DNA of 38,832 bases from Candidatus Tanganyikabacteria bacterium (GTDB taxonomy: Bacteria; Cyanobacteriota; Sericytochromatia; S15B-MN24; VGJW01). Both the position numbers and the translations under genes were made by a program. How positions within the stretch are numbered: position 1 is the first letter of the stretch; every line of letters begins with the position of its first letter. Under the pieces are notes generated by a model. It did no database searches. It worked only from the letters and a program-made list of their open reading frames with translations, and was not told where the DNA came from. Below are positions 8,789 to 15,964 of this stretch, in pieces. The stretch is taken from NCBI GenBank assembly GCA_016867235.1, contig VGJY01000017.1, forward strand, positions 1-38,832, written 5' to 3'.

Positions 8789-9698
8789 CGCGGAGCGCCC
8801 GCGGTACCACCTCGATCACCGCGGGCGTCGTGCCCGACAAGTCGCCGTCCACCTGGATCGGGGCCTTCTGGCCGCCGCGTATCTCGAGGCGCCGGCAGTC
8901 GAAGCGTTCGATGTCGCTCATCTCGTGCGCGCGCCCGAGCGCCACTCCCAGGAAGTGCCACCACGCCTTCCAGAACGAGTGGCTGCGAAAAAGCGTGCAG
9001 GTGAGCAGGCCGTCGTCGACCGAGGCGTCGGGAGTGATCTTGAGGAAATCGTCCCCGTAGAGCGCCGTGTTGGCGATGATGAACATGTAGACCAGGCGAC
9101 TGGCCCGCTTGCCGTCGATCGCCAGGCGCATCCGCACCGGACGGTGCGTGAACGAGGTCGAGACGGCCGAGATCACGTAGGCGCCCTTTCCCAGTACCTG
9201 CTTCATCTCGGGCAGGATGCCGTGCATGAGGGCCGCGTCGAATCCGACGCCGACCATCTCGCAGAAGTACCGCGGCCGCTCGCCCGGTACCGTGATGAGC
9301 CCGAGGTCGATCGAGCGCGGATGGCCCATCGTCAGGACGCGGGCCGCTTCGACCGCATCCAGCGGGATCCTCAGCTCCCGCGCCAGGACGTTGGCGGTGC
9401 CGACCGGGATGATGCCCAGGACGGCCTCCGAGCCGACCAGACTCTGCACGGCCTCGTTGATGGTGCCGTCGCCGCCGGCCACCACGACGAGCCGGCACCC
9501 GTCGGCAACGCCCCGCGCGGCCGCCTCGCCGGCGCTGCCGGGTCCGTCGGTCTCCTCGCGTGCGACCCACCACCCGGCCTCGCGCAGGATGCCGGCGATC
9601 ACCCGCCAGTCGGGCTTCTCCTGCGCCGGACCGGCCGCCGGATTGGTGATGAGGCACGCTTTCGGGGCCGGACCGGCCTGGGCCCGGCCCCAGTACAT
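8775..9698 (-). CDS. Diacylglycerol kinase / YegS-type lipid kinase family protein
   Basis: Soluble lipid kinase of the DAGK catalytic-domain family (DgkB/YegS/BmrU), which phosphorylates diacylglycerol or a related lipid at the membrane surface. KACLITNPAAG near the N-terminus, the nucleotide loop VVVAGGDGTINEAV (about 71-84), GIIPVGTANVLARELRIP (about 94-111), and the C-terminal IQVDGDLSG metal/phosphate segment are all present. The product is 307 residues from the ATG at 9698. A GTG at 9716 would add six residues, and neither start has a convincing ribosome binding site. It ends inside the 3' end of the convergent arcC. The exact lipid substrate is not predictable. Confidence 0.9.
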   Translation of the reverse strand: MYWGRAQAGPAPKACLITNPAAGPAQEKPDWRVIAGILREAGWWVAREETDGPGSAGEAAARGVADGCRLVVVAGGDGTINEAVQSLVGSEAVLGIIPVGTANVLARELRIPLDAVEAARVLTMGHPRSIDLGLITVPGERPRYFCEMVGVGFDAALMHGILPEMKQVLGKGAYVISAVSTSFTHRPVRMRLAIDGKRASRLVYMFIIANTALYGDDFLKITPDASVDDGLLTCTLFRSHSFWKAWWHFLGVALGRAHEMSDIERFDCRRLEIRGGQKAPIQVDGDLSGTTPAVIEVVPRALRVMVL

Positions 9699-9717
9699 CA
9701 GGGGCGCGCGGTTCACG

Positions 9718-9744
9718 CTGACAGGATCGCATACCTGATAAGAT
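9718..9744 (+). promoter_or_regulatory. Candidate promoter for the membrane-protein/trpE/DUF47 cluster
   Basis: CTGACA (9718-9723) and TAAGAT (9739-9744) resemble -35 and -10 boxes with a 15-bp spacer, which is short. The pair lies in the divergent gap about 70 bp before the ATG at 9813. Confidence 0.3.
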
Positions 9745-9812
9745 GCTCGCCAACGAGTCGCTTCGCTCATTCCGAGGCCGGCAGGGACGCCGGTTCCACC
9801 GCAGGGGAATCG

Positions 9813-10130
9813 ATGACAAAGGGCCGCTTCTACATCGTCGGCACCGCCATCCTGGTCGTGTTCGCGCTCGGCCTCCTGGCGGTGACCTGGGGCATCCTCT
9901 TCCAGTTCCGCGCGCAGGGCGTCGCCAAGGGCTTCGAGGAAGCGCTGGTGCGCACCTACGAGATGGGACGCCCCATTCCCGACGGCCAGTACGTCGTGGG
10001 CGCGTATCGCGTCGAGGCCACCCACACCACGGGCGGCGACAAGAAAGTGCGCGTGCGCGTGCGCGTCATGGAAAATCGCACCGGTCTGAGCCTGGCCGAG
10101 AGCACCCGATCGGTAGTGCCGACATACTGA
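9813..10130 (+). CDS. Small single-pass membrane protein, unknown function
   Basis: A 105-residue protein with no family I recognise. ATG at 9813 follows AGGGGA six bases upstream; the same frame is open upstream only as noise inside other genes. Residues 6-32 are a strongly hydrophobic helix (YIVGTAILVVFALGLLAVTW), preceded by MTKGR, so the N-terminus is probably cytoplasmic. The remainder is hydrophilic and ends in beta-like sequence rich in Val/Arg (KKVRVRVRVMENRTG). It stops one base before the trpE ATG, so it is the first gene of that cluster and may be coupled to trpE. Confidence 0.7.
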   Translation: MTKGRFYIVGTAILVVFALGLLAVTWGILFQFRAQGVAKGFEEALVRTYEMGRPIPDGQYVVGAYRVEATHTTGGDKKVRVRVRVMENRTGLSLAESTRSVVPTY

Positions 10131-10131
10131 G

Positions 10132-11583
10132 ATGGCCATCCGGGCCGAACCCGCCCTGGCAGTCCTTTCCGAACTCGCCCGCGAGCACGCGATCGTGCCC
10201 GTGTGGATCGAACTGGCGGCCGACCTGGACACGCCCGTCACGGCGTTCCTGAAACTCCGGCGGCGGCACGCGGCGCGTTTCTTGCTCGAGAGCGTCGAGG
10301 GCGGCGAGCGGGTGGGCCGCTATTCGTTCATCGGCTGCGGCGAGCGGCGGCGCTTGCGGGTCGCCGCCGACGGCGACCCCTGGAAGGCGCTAGGCCTCAT
10401 CGCGCGGGACCGGGTCGCGGGCGGCCAGTTCGGCGACTTGCCGGGGTTCTGGGGCGGCTACGTGGGCTGGATCGGCTTCGATGCGGTCCGGCACCTGGAG
10501 CCGACCGTGGGCAAGCCGCCGCCCGACGACCTGGGGATGCCGGCCGCCGAGTTCATCGAACCCGAAGTGCTGGTCGCATTCGACCACGTGAAGCACCGGA
10601 TGCTGCTGATCCGCGCCGTGCCGGCGGGCGAAGATCTGCCGCGCCGCTATGTCGAGGCCTCGGCGGCACTCCGCGATGTCGCCTCGGCCCTGGCCGCGCC
10701 GCTGGAAGGCCAGCAGCTGCAGATCTCCGCCGAGCCGGCGGTCCCGCCGTACCGGTCCACGCTCACTCGCCAGGAGTTCATGGACCGCGTCGCCACCTGC
10801 CTCGAGCACATTCGCGCCGGTGACGTCTTCCAGATCGTGCCCTCCCAGCGATTCTCGGTGAGTTACGACGGCGACCCGTTCCTGCTGTACCGCCACCTGC
10901 GGATCCTCAATCCCTCGCCTTACATGTTCTTCCAGGACTGGGGCGACTATCAGCTGGTCGGTTCCTCGCCGGAAGTGATGGTCAGGCTGGATGGCGACGT
11001 CGCGACGGTCCGGCCGATCGCCGGCACTCGGCGGCGCGGCGGTCGGCCGGACGACGAAATAGCCGCCGAGTTGCTGGCCGACGAGAAGGAATGCGCCGAG
11101 CACATCATGCTGGTCGATCTCGGCCGCAACGATCTCGGCCGGGTGTGCGCGATCGGGTCGGTGCGCGTCGATTCCCTCATGCACATCGAGAAGTACAGCC
11201 ACGTGCTCCACATCGTCTCGAACGTGACCGGGCGGCTGGCGCCGGGGCGCACGGGCCTCGACCTGCTGGCGGCGTCCTTTCCGGCGGGGACGCTCTCGGG
11301 TGCTCCCAAGATCAAGGCGCTGGAGCTGCTCAACAAGCTGGAGCCGAGGCGACGCGGGCCTTACGGCGGCGCGGTGGGCACGTTGGCGTATGACGGCGCG
11401 GTCAACATGGGCATCACCATCCGGACCCTGCTGGTCAAGGCCGGCCAGGCCCACGTGCAGGCCGGCGCCGGCGTGGTGGCCGACTCGGATCCGGCCCTCG
11501 AACACCAGGAGTGCCTCAACAAGGCCCATGCCTTGCTGCTGGCGGTTGGCGCCGCGAGCGCCGGGAAGGGGCAAGAGCCTTGA
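10132..11583 (+). CDS. trpE: Anthranilate synthase component I
   Basis: Chorismate-binding subunit that makes anthranilate with ammonia supplied by TrpG, the first committed step of tryptophan synthesis. The 483-residue product has the N-terminal LLES motif (51-54) with GRYSFIG, the tryptophan feedback site. The catalytic chorismate-binding domain carries FQIVPSQRFS, PYMFF, GSSPEVMVR, PIAGTRRRG, HIMLVDLGRNDLGRV and SFPAGTLSGAPKIKALELL. The LLES motif and full length favour TrpE over PabB or isochorismate synthase. There is no trpG next to it; it lies between a small membrane protein and a DUF47 gene, so the amidotransferase partner must be elsewhere. The ATG has a poor ribosome binding site and may rely on coupling to the preceding gene. 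Confidence 0.92.
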   Translation: MAIRAEPALAVLSELAREHAIVPVWIELAADLDTPVTAFLKLRRRHAARFLLESVEGGERVGRYSFIGCGERRRLRVAADGDPWKALGLIARDRVAGGQFGDLPGFWGGYVGWIGFDAVRHLEPTVGKPPPDDLGMPAAEFIEPEVLVAFDHVKHRMLLIRAVPAGEDLPRRYVEASAALRDVASALAAPLEGQQLQISAEPAVPPYRSTLTRQEFMDRVATCLEHIRAGDVFQIVPSQRFSVSYDGDPFLLYRHLRILNPSPYMFFQDWGDYQLVGSSPEVMVRLDGDVATVRPIAGTRRRGGRPDDEIAAELLADEKECAEHIMLVDLGRNDLGRVCAIGSVRVDSLMHIEKYSHVLHIVSNVTGRLAPGRTGLDLLAASFPAGTLSGAPKIKALELLNKLEPRRRGPYGGAVGTLAYDGAVNMGITIRTLLVKAGQAHVQAGAGVVADSDPALEHQECLNKAHALLLAVGAASAGKGQEP

Positions 11584-12203
11584 ACGCGCTGATCCCGAGA
11601 GACGAGAGCTTCTTCGGCCTGCTGGAGGCGGCGGCCAAGAACGCGTTGCTGGCCTCGCGGGTGCTGCGCAACCTCCTCGAGGACTTCCGCGACGCGGCAG
11701 ACCGTGTCAAGCAAATCCGCGAGATGGAGCACGAGGGCGATCGCCTCACCCACGAGTTGCTGGACAAGCTGGATCGGACCTTCGTGACGCCGTTCGAGCG
11801 GGAGGACATCTACTCCTTGACGCGCGGCATGGACGATATCGTGGACGCCATCTTCCTGGTGGCCGATCGCCTGGTCGTCTACAAGATCCAGGGACCCACT
11901 CGCGAGGCGGTCGCCCTGGTGCGCATCCTGGTGCGTTGCTGCGAAGAACTCGACTCGGCCATGGCGCTCTTGCGGTCGCGCACCCGCTTCCGCGACGTGC
12001 AGAGGCATTGCATCGAGATCGACCGCCTGGAGAACATGGGCGACCGCGTCGTGCGGCAGGCCCTGTGGGACCTTTTCGGCGACCCGGGCGACGTCCTCGA
12101 GGTCCTCAAGTGGAAGGAGTTCTACGACGTGCTCGAGGGGGCCATCGATTTCACGGAGAACGTCGCCGACCTCCTGCGCGGCGTGGTGATAAAAGCCGTC
12201 TAG
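11580..12203 (+). CDS. DUF47 family PhoU-like protein (putative phosphate transport regulator)
   Basis: A 207-residue all-helical protein of the DUF47 family, related to PhoU and usually partnered with a PitA-type phosphate transporter. EHEGDRLTHELLDKLDRTFVTPFEREDIYSL (about 43-73) and MDDIVDAIF are the characteristic metal-binding PhoU-like helices, and the motif is echoed in the second half (EIDRLENMGDRV). The start is TTG at 11580, which overlaps the trpE TGA and follows GGGAAGGGG. An ATG inside trpE would add residues outside the family. No pit transporter is in the window, which is unusual for this family. Confidence 0.85.
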   Translation: MNALIPRDESFFGLLEAAAKNALLASRVLRNLLEDFRDAADRVKQIREMEHEGDRLTHELLDKLDRTFVTPFEREDIYSLTRGMDDIVDAIFLVADRLVVYKIQGPTREAVALVRILVRCCEELDSAMALLRSRTRFRDVQRHCIEIDRLENMGDRVVRQALWDLFGDPGDVLEVLKWKEFYDVLEGAIDFTENVADLLRGVVIKAV

Positions 12204-12386
12204 CGGGTCTGGCGGTATCCTGCCGCCTGGTCCGGGTCGAAGCCCGCGGGTCGAACCCTTTGGCGGACTTGCCCAATCCCCGGCGGGCAAGAATTATGAA
12301 CTTACGTAAATTACTTCACAGAGGTTGCGAGAGTTATTGACCGTTAACCAGGTGTATGGCACTCTACCGTCATAAAACTAAACAGG

Positions 12387-12415
12387 TTGCGTGCTCTATC
12401 TCCGCTTAATATGTA
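12387..12415 (+). promoter_or_regulatory. Promoter of the KGG-repeat stress protein gene
   Basis: TTGCGT (12387-12392) and TATGTA (12410-12415) are separated by exactly 17 bases in a conspicuously AT-rich stretch (12290-12430) of an otherwise GC-rich window. The predicted start is about 60 bases before the ATG at 12484. The rest of the 280-bp gap from 12204 shows only a weak GGCGG/CCGCC hairpin near 12211-12227, possibly the DUF47 terminator. Confidence 0.55.
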
Positions 12416-12483
12416 TCTGTTTGTAACAATCGGCCTTGCCCGAGACCACCAACCTGCCCCAAAGAATCGAAAGGAGCGTTGGA

Positions 12484-12777
12484 ATGGTCGGCAACAAGCC
12501 AGGCCCGGCCAAGGGTGACCCCAGGATGGTAGAAGCCGGGCGCCGCGGCGGGCAGACCGTTAAGGAAGAGCGTGGCCGCGAGTTCTTCCAGCAGATCGGC
12601 CAGAAAGGTGGCCAGGCCACCAAGGCCAAGTACGGGCCGGAGTTCTTCTCGAGCATCGGCCGCAAGGGCGGCGAGGCCGTCAAGAAGGAGCGCGGCGTGG
12701 AGTTCTACAGCTCCATCGGCCGCAAGGGCGGGTCGACCTCCCGCGCCACGCGCAAGCGCGGCATGCCAGCAAAGTAG
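12484..12777 (+). CDS. KGG-repeat general stress protein
   Basis: A 97-residue, highly basic hydrophilic protein built from repeats of the KGG motif family (stress-induced, GsiB/YciG-like). The start ATG has an ideal AAGGAG (12471-12476) seven bases upstream. About 22-residue units recur: GRRGGQTVKEERGREFFQQI, GQKGGQATKAKYGPEFFSSI, GRKGGEAVKKERGVEFYSSI, then GRKGGSTSRATRKRG. Each opens with G[RQ][RK]GG and closes on an aromatic pair. Such proteins are thought to be disordered hydrophilin-like protectants. It is a stand-alone unit with an AT-rich promoter and a strong terminator, consistent with independent, high, stress-induced expression. Confidence 0.88.
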   Translation: MVGNKPGPAKGDPRMVEAGRRGGQTVKEERGREFFQQIGQKGGQATKAKYGPEFFSSIGRKGGEAVKKERGVEFYSSIGRKGGSTSRATRKRGMPAK

Positions 12778-12791
12778 CGGCTGGGACCAGG

Positions 12792-12829
12792 CGGGGCTGT
12801 CTCCACTTAGACAGCCCCGTTTCTGTTTG
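12792..12829 (+). terminator. Rho-independent terminator of the KGG gene
   Basis: CGGGGCTGTCT (12792-12802) pairs perfectly with AGACAGCCCCG (12809-12819) around a six-base loop, followed by TTTCTGTTTGT. It separates the stress gene from gatA. Confidence 0.9.
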
Positions 12830-12840
12830 TAGAATGAGGG

Positions 12841-14316
12841 ATGGCAGCAGGGGAACTTTCAGCGCGGGACATAGCGGCGCGCGTGCGGGCGGGCGACCTG
12901 TCAGCCGAGCGTGTGGCAGCCGACGCCCTCGATCGCATCGCGGCGCTCGATCCCGCGATCGGCGCGTTCCTGACGGTTACCCGCGATTCCGCCCTGGCGC
13001 GAGCGCGGGATCTCGACCGTCGCCGTGCTGGCGGCCAGGCCCTGGGGCCCCTGGCGGGCGTGCCGGTCGCCCTAAAAGACAACCTGTGCACCCGCGGGGC
13101 GCCGACGACCTGCGCGAGCCGTATCCTGGCCGGGTACGTCCCGCCTTACGACGCCACGGTGGTGTCGCGCCTCGAGGAGGCCGGCGCGGTGATCGTCGGG
13201 AAGACCAACCTGGACGAGTTCGCCATGGGTTCGTCCTCCGAAAACAGCGGAGTGGGGCCGGTCCGCAACCCCTGGGATCCCTCGCGGGTGCCCGGCGGCT
13301 CGTCGGGCGGGTCGGCCGCGGCCGTGGCCGCCGGGTTGGTACCCATCGCCCTGGGAAGCGACACCGGCGGGTCCATCCGGCAACCCGCCGCGTTGTGCGG
13401 CGTGGTCGGCCTCAAGCCCACCTACGGGCTCGTGTCGCGCTACGGCCTCGTCGCCTTCGCGAGCAGCCTCGACCAGATCGGCCCCTTGACGCGCACCACG
13501 GCGGACGCGGCCGCCGCCTTCGAAGCCATCGCGGGCCACGATCACCTGGACTCGACGTCCTTGCCCGACGTCACGCCGCCCGTCCTGGCCGCCCTCGACT
13601 CGGGCGTGGGCGGTCTGCGGATCGGCGTGATCTCCGAGCTTGCCGGCGAAGGTATCCAGGCCGAGACCTTGCGCGCCGTGCGGGCGGCGGCCGACTGGTT
13701 CGCCCGCAACGGCGCGTCGGTGGGCGAAGTCTCGCTCCCCACCGTGAAGTACGGCATCGCCGCCTACTACCTGATCGCCACGGCCGAGGCATCGGCCAAT
13801 CTGGCCCGCTACGACGGCGTCAGGTACGGCTTGCGCGCCGATCGCCCCGACCTGCGCGACATGTACGCCCGGACGCGGGCCGCGGGTTTCGGCGCCGAGG
13901 TGAAGCTTCGCATCATGCTGGGGACGTACGCGCTTTCCGCCGGCTACTACGACGCCTACTACAAGAAGGCGCAACTGGTGCGGACCCGCCTGCGGCAGGA
14001 CTTCGCCGCGGCGTTCGAGCGATTCGACCTCCTCCTCTCGCCGACCAGCCCTACCACCGCATTCCGGCTCGGAGAGCGCACGGGCGACCCGCTGGCCATG
14101 TACCTGGCCGACGTCGCGACGGTCGCGGCCAACCTGGCGGGCATCCCGGCCATCTCCCTGCCCTGCGGATTCGACGGGGATGGGCTGCCGATCGGCCTGC
14201 AGCTCCAGGGTCCGGCGCTGTCCGAGCCCGCCCTGCTGCGGGCGGCGCACGCCTTCGAGACGAATCACGATTTCGCCGCCCGGCGGCCGGATCTGGAGGT
14301 GAGTGCCAGTGGCTAG
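12841..14316 (+). CDS. gatA: Aspartyl/glutamyl-tRNA amidotransferase subunit A
   Basis: Amidase subunit of GatCAB, which releases ammonia from glutamine for transamidation of Glu-tRNA(Gln) and Asp-tRNA(Asn). The Ser-cisSer-Lys triad is Lys79 (VALKDN), Ser154 (PGGSSGGS) and Ser178 (GSDTGGSIRQP). These positions agree with those I recall for characterised GatA enzymes, which supports the start ATG at 12841. GAGGG abuts that ATG, so the ribosome binding site is atypically close. Product 491 residues, normal. gatB follows with an 8-nt overlap. gatC is not in the window. Confidence 0.97.
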   Translation: MAAGELSARDIAARVRAGDLSAERVAADALDRIAALDPAIGAFLTVTRDSALARARDLDRRRAGGQALGPLAGVPVALKDNLCTRGAPTTCASRILAGYVPPYDATVVSRLEEAGAVIVGKTNLDEFAMGSSSENSGVGPVRNPWDPSRVPGGSSGGSAAAVAAGLVPIALGSDTGGSIRQPAALCGVVGLKPTYGLVSRYGLVAFASSLDQIGPLTRTTADAAAAFEAIAGHDHLDSTSLPDVTPPVLAALDSGVGGLRIGVISELAGEGIQAETLRAVRAAADWFARNGASVGEVSLPTVKYGIAAYYLIATAEASANLARYDGVRYGLRADRPDLRDMYARTRAAGFGAEVKLRIMLGTYALSAGYYDAYYKKAQLVRTRLRQDFAAAFERFDLLLSPTSPTTAFRLGERTGDPLAMYLADVATVAANLAGIPAISLPCGFDGDGLPIGLQLQGPALSEPALLRAAHAFETNHDFAARRPDLEVSASG

Positions 14317-15757
14317 TTTCGAGGCCGTCATCGGCTTGGAAGTCCACGCCGAGCTCGCCACGCGGACCAAGATCTTCTGCGGCTGCAGCGCCAGCTTCGG
14401 CGCCGAGCCCAACACGCACGTGTGCCCCGTCTGCGCCGGCCTGCCGGGCGTGCTGCCGGTCCTCAACCAGACCGTGGTGGACTACGCGATCATGGCCGGC
14501 CTCGCGCTCAACTGCCGCGTCCAGCCCACCTGCAAGTTCGACCGGAAGAACTACTTCTATCCCGACCTGCCCAAGGCCTACCAGATCTCGCAGTTCGATC
14601 AGCCCATCTGCCGGGACGGCTGGCTGGAGGTGCCCGGTGGCGACGGCGCCACCACGGTGCGCATCCACCGCATCCACATGGAAGAGGATGCCGGCAAGCT
14701 GGTGCACGTGGGCGCGGCGGGCCTCGAGGGCGCCACGCACAGCCTGGTGGACCTCAACCGCGCGGGCGTACCGTTGCTGGAAATCGTCTCGGAGCCCGAC
14801 ATCCGCTCCAGCGAGGAAGCCAAGGCCTACCTCCAGGAGTTGCGCCTGGTGCTGATGGTGCTGGGCATCAACGACGGCCGCCTGGAGGAGGGCTCGTTGC
14901 GCTGCGACGCCAACGTGTCGATCCGCCCGGCGGGCGCGACCGAACTGGGTACCCGGACCGAGATCAAGAACCTCAACTCCTTCCGGTTCTTGCAGCGCGC
15001 CATCGACTACGAGGTGGCCCGGCAGACCAGGCTGGTCTCGGAAGGCGGCACGGTCGTCCAGGAGACCAGGCTGTGGAGCGAGGAGCGCGGCGTGACCTAC
15101 AGCATGCGCTCCAAGGAAGAGGCTCACGACTACCGCTATTTCCCGGAGCCGGACCTGGTGCGCCTGGCCATCGGCCAGGCCTGGGTGGACGAGGTGCTCC
15201 TGCGGATGCCCGAACTCCCCGCCAGGCGCCGGTCGCGCTACCGCGCCCTCGGGCTGTCGGCGGTGGACGCCGCCATCATCGCGGCGGACCGGGCGCTGTC
15301 GACCCTGTTCGACCGCGCGGCCGAAGGCTACCGGAACCCGCGGGCGATCGCCAACTGGCTCATCGGCGACGTCACGGCCCTGGCCAACCAGGAACGCCGG
15401 AACCTGGAAGATCTGCCCCTGCAGCCCCACCACCTGCAAGCCCTGGTCGAGATGGTCGAGAAGGGCGCCATCACGAGTCAGGGTGCCAAGAAGGCGCTGC
15501 CCGCGCTGGTCCTCGAAGGCAAGGATCCCGTGACCCTCGTGGCCGAGATGGGCCTGGCGGCCATCGGCGACGAGGGTATGCTGCGCGACATCGTCGATCG
15601 CGTGGTGAGCACGAACCCCGCGCAAGTCGCGGAGTATCGGGCGGGCAAGACCAAGGTGCTGGGATTCCTGATGGGGCAGGTGATGCGCGAGACCCGCGGC
15701 CGGGGCGTGCCCGAGGTGGTCCAGCGCCTGCTGGCGGAGGCGCTGGCGGAGCGCTGA
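14309..15757 (+). CDS. gatB: Aspartyl/glutamyl-tRNA amidotransferase subunit B
   Basis: Kinase/transamidase subunit of GatCAB that phosphorylates the mischarged aminoacyl-tRNA and transfers ammonia. I chose GTG at 14309 (product MASFEAVIGLEVH, 482 residues) because GGAGGTGA (14295-14302) is correctly spaced from it; the GTG at 14303 is too close. Zinc ligands C24, C26, C39 and C42 are in FCGCS and CPVC. FDRKNYFYPDLPKAYQISQ, HMEEDAGK and EIVSEPDIRS are the catalytic cradle signatures, and the C-terminal tail domain ends in GFLMGQVMRETRG. It overlaps gatA by 8 nt. Palindromic repeat copy 2 starts two bases after its stop codon. Confidence 0.97.
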   Translation: MASFEAVIGLEVHAELATRTKIFCGCSASFGAEPNTHVCPVCAGLPGVLPVLNQTVVDYAIMAGLALNCRVQPTCKFDRKNYFYPDLPKAYQISQFDQPICRDGWLEVPGGDGATTVRIHRIHMEEDAGKLVHVGAAGLEGATHSLVDLNRAGVPLLEIVSEPDIRSSEEAKAYLQELRLVLMVLGINDGRLEEGSLRCDANVSIRPAGATELGTRTEIKNLNSFRFLQRAIDYEVARQTRLVSEGGTVVQETRLWSEERGVTYSMRSKEEAHDYRYFPEPDLVRLAIGQAWVDEVLLRMPELPARRRSRYRALGLSAVDAAIIAADRALSTLFDRAAEGYRNPRAIANWLIGDVTALANQERRNLEDLPLQPHHLQALVEMVEKGAITSQGAKKALPALVLEGKDPVTLVAEMGLAAIGDEGMLRDIVDRVVSTNPAQVAEYRAGKTKVLGFLMGQVMRETRGRGVPEVVQRLLAEALAER

Positions 15758-15759
15758 TG

Positions 15760-15880
15760 GCGGCGCTCAAATGACCTGGCGCCTACGGACGCAGGCACGG
15801 AGGCCTGCGCCACCGAAGCAACGGGTGGGGCCGGCCTCCGTGCCGGCCGCGATGCCGGGGCGAAGTCATTAGAGCCGCGC
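15760..15880 (+). repeat. Palindromic MITE/REP-like element, copy 2
   Basis: Same element as at 9-130, about 97 percent identical and in the same orientation, inserted two bases after the gatB stop. Flanking sequences differ completely from copy 1, so the ends are well defined: GCGGCGCTC on the left and GAGCCGCGC on the right. Both ends carry AATGAC in inverted orientation as part of the imperfect terminal repeats. Confidence 0.85.
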
Positions 15881-15896
15881 GCTGAGAGCTCGCGCC

Positions 15897-15931
15897 GCCC
15901 GCCCTCGGGGCCGGCGGCTGACAGGGCGGGC
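15897..15931 (+). promoter_or_regulatory. Overlapping alternative hairpins upstream of the HD-GYP gene
   Basis: GCCCGCCCT (15897-15905) pairs perfectly with AGGGCGGGC (15923-15931). A competing stem uses GCCGCC (15894-15899) with GGCGGC (15913-15918). The two cannot form together. The site may be the gatB terminator or a leader switch; in GC-rich sequence chance pairing is a real alternative. Otherwise I see nothing in the gap between repeat copy 2 and the gene. Confidence 0.25.
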
Positions 15932-15964
15932 TCCAGGCGTCCCTGGCGGGTATATCGCTCAGTG

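Noticed and set aside
12225-12275. A tRNA, suggested by GGGTCGAACCC-like T-loop sequence
   Set aside because: No acceptor stem, anticodon arm or CCA context can be folded; GGGTCGAA is just repeated twice here.
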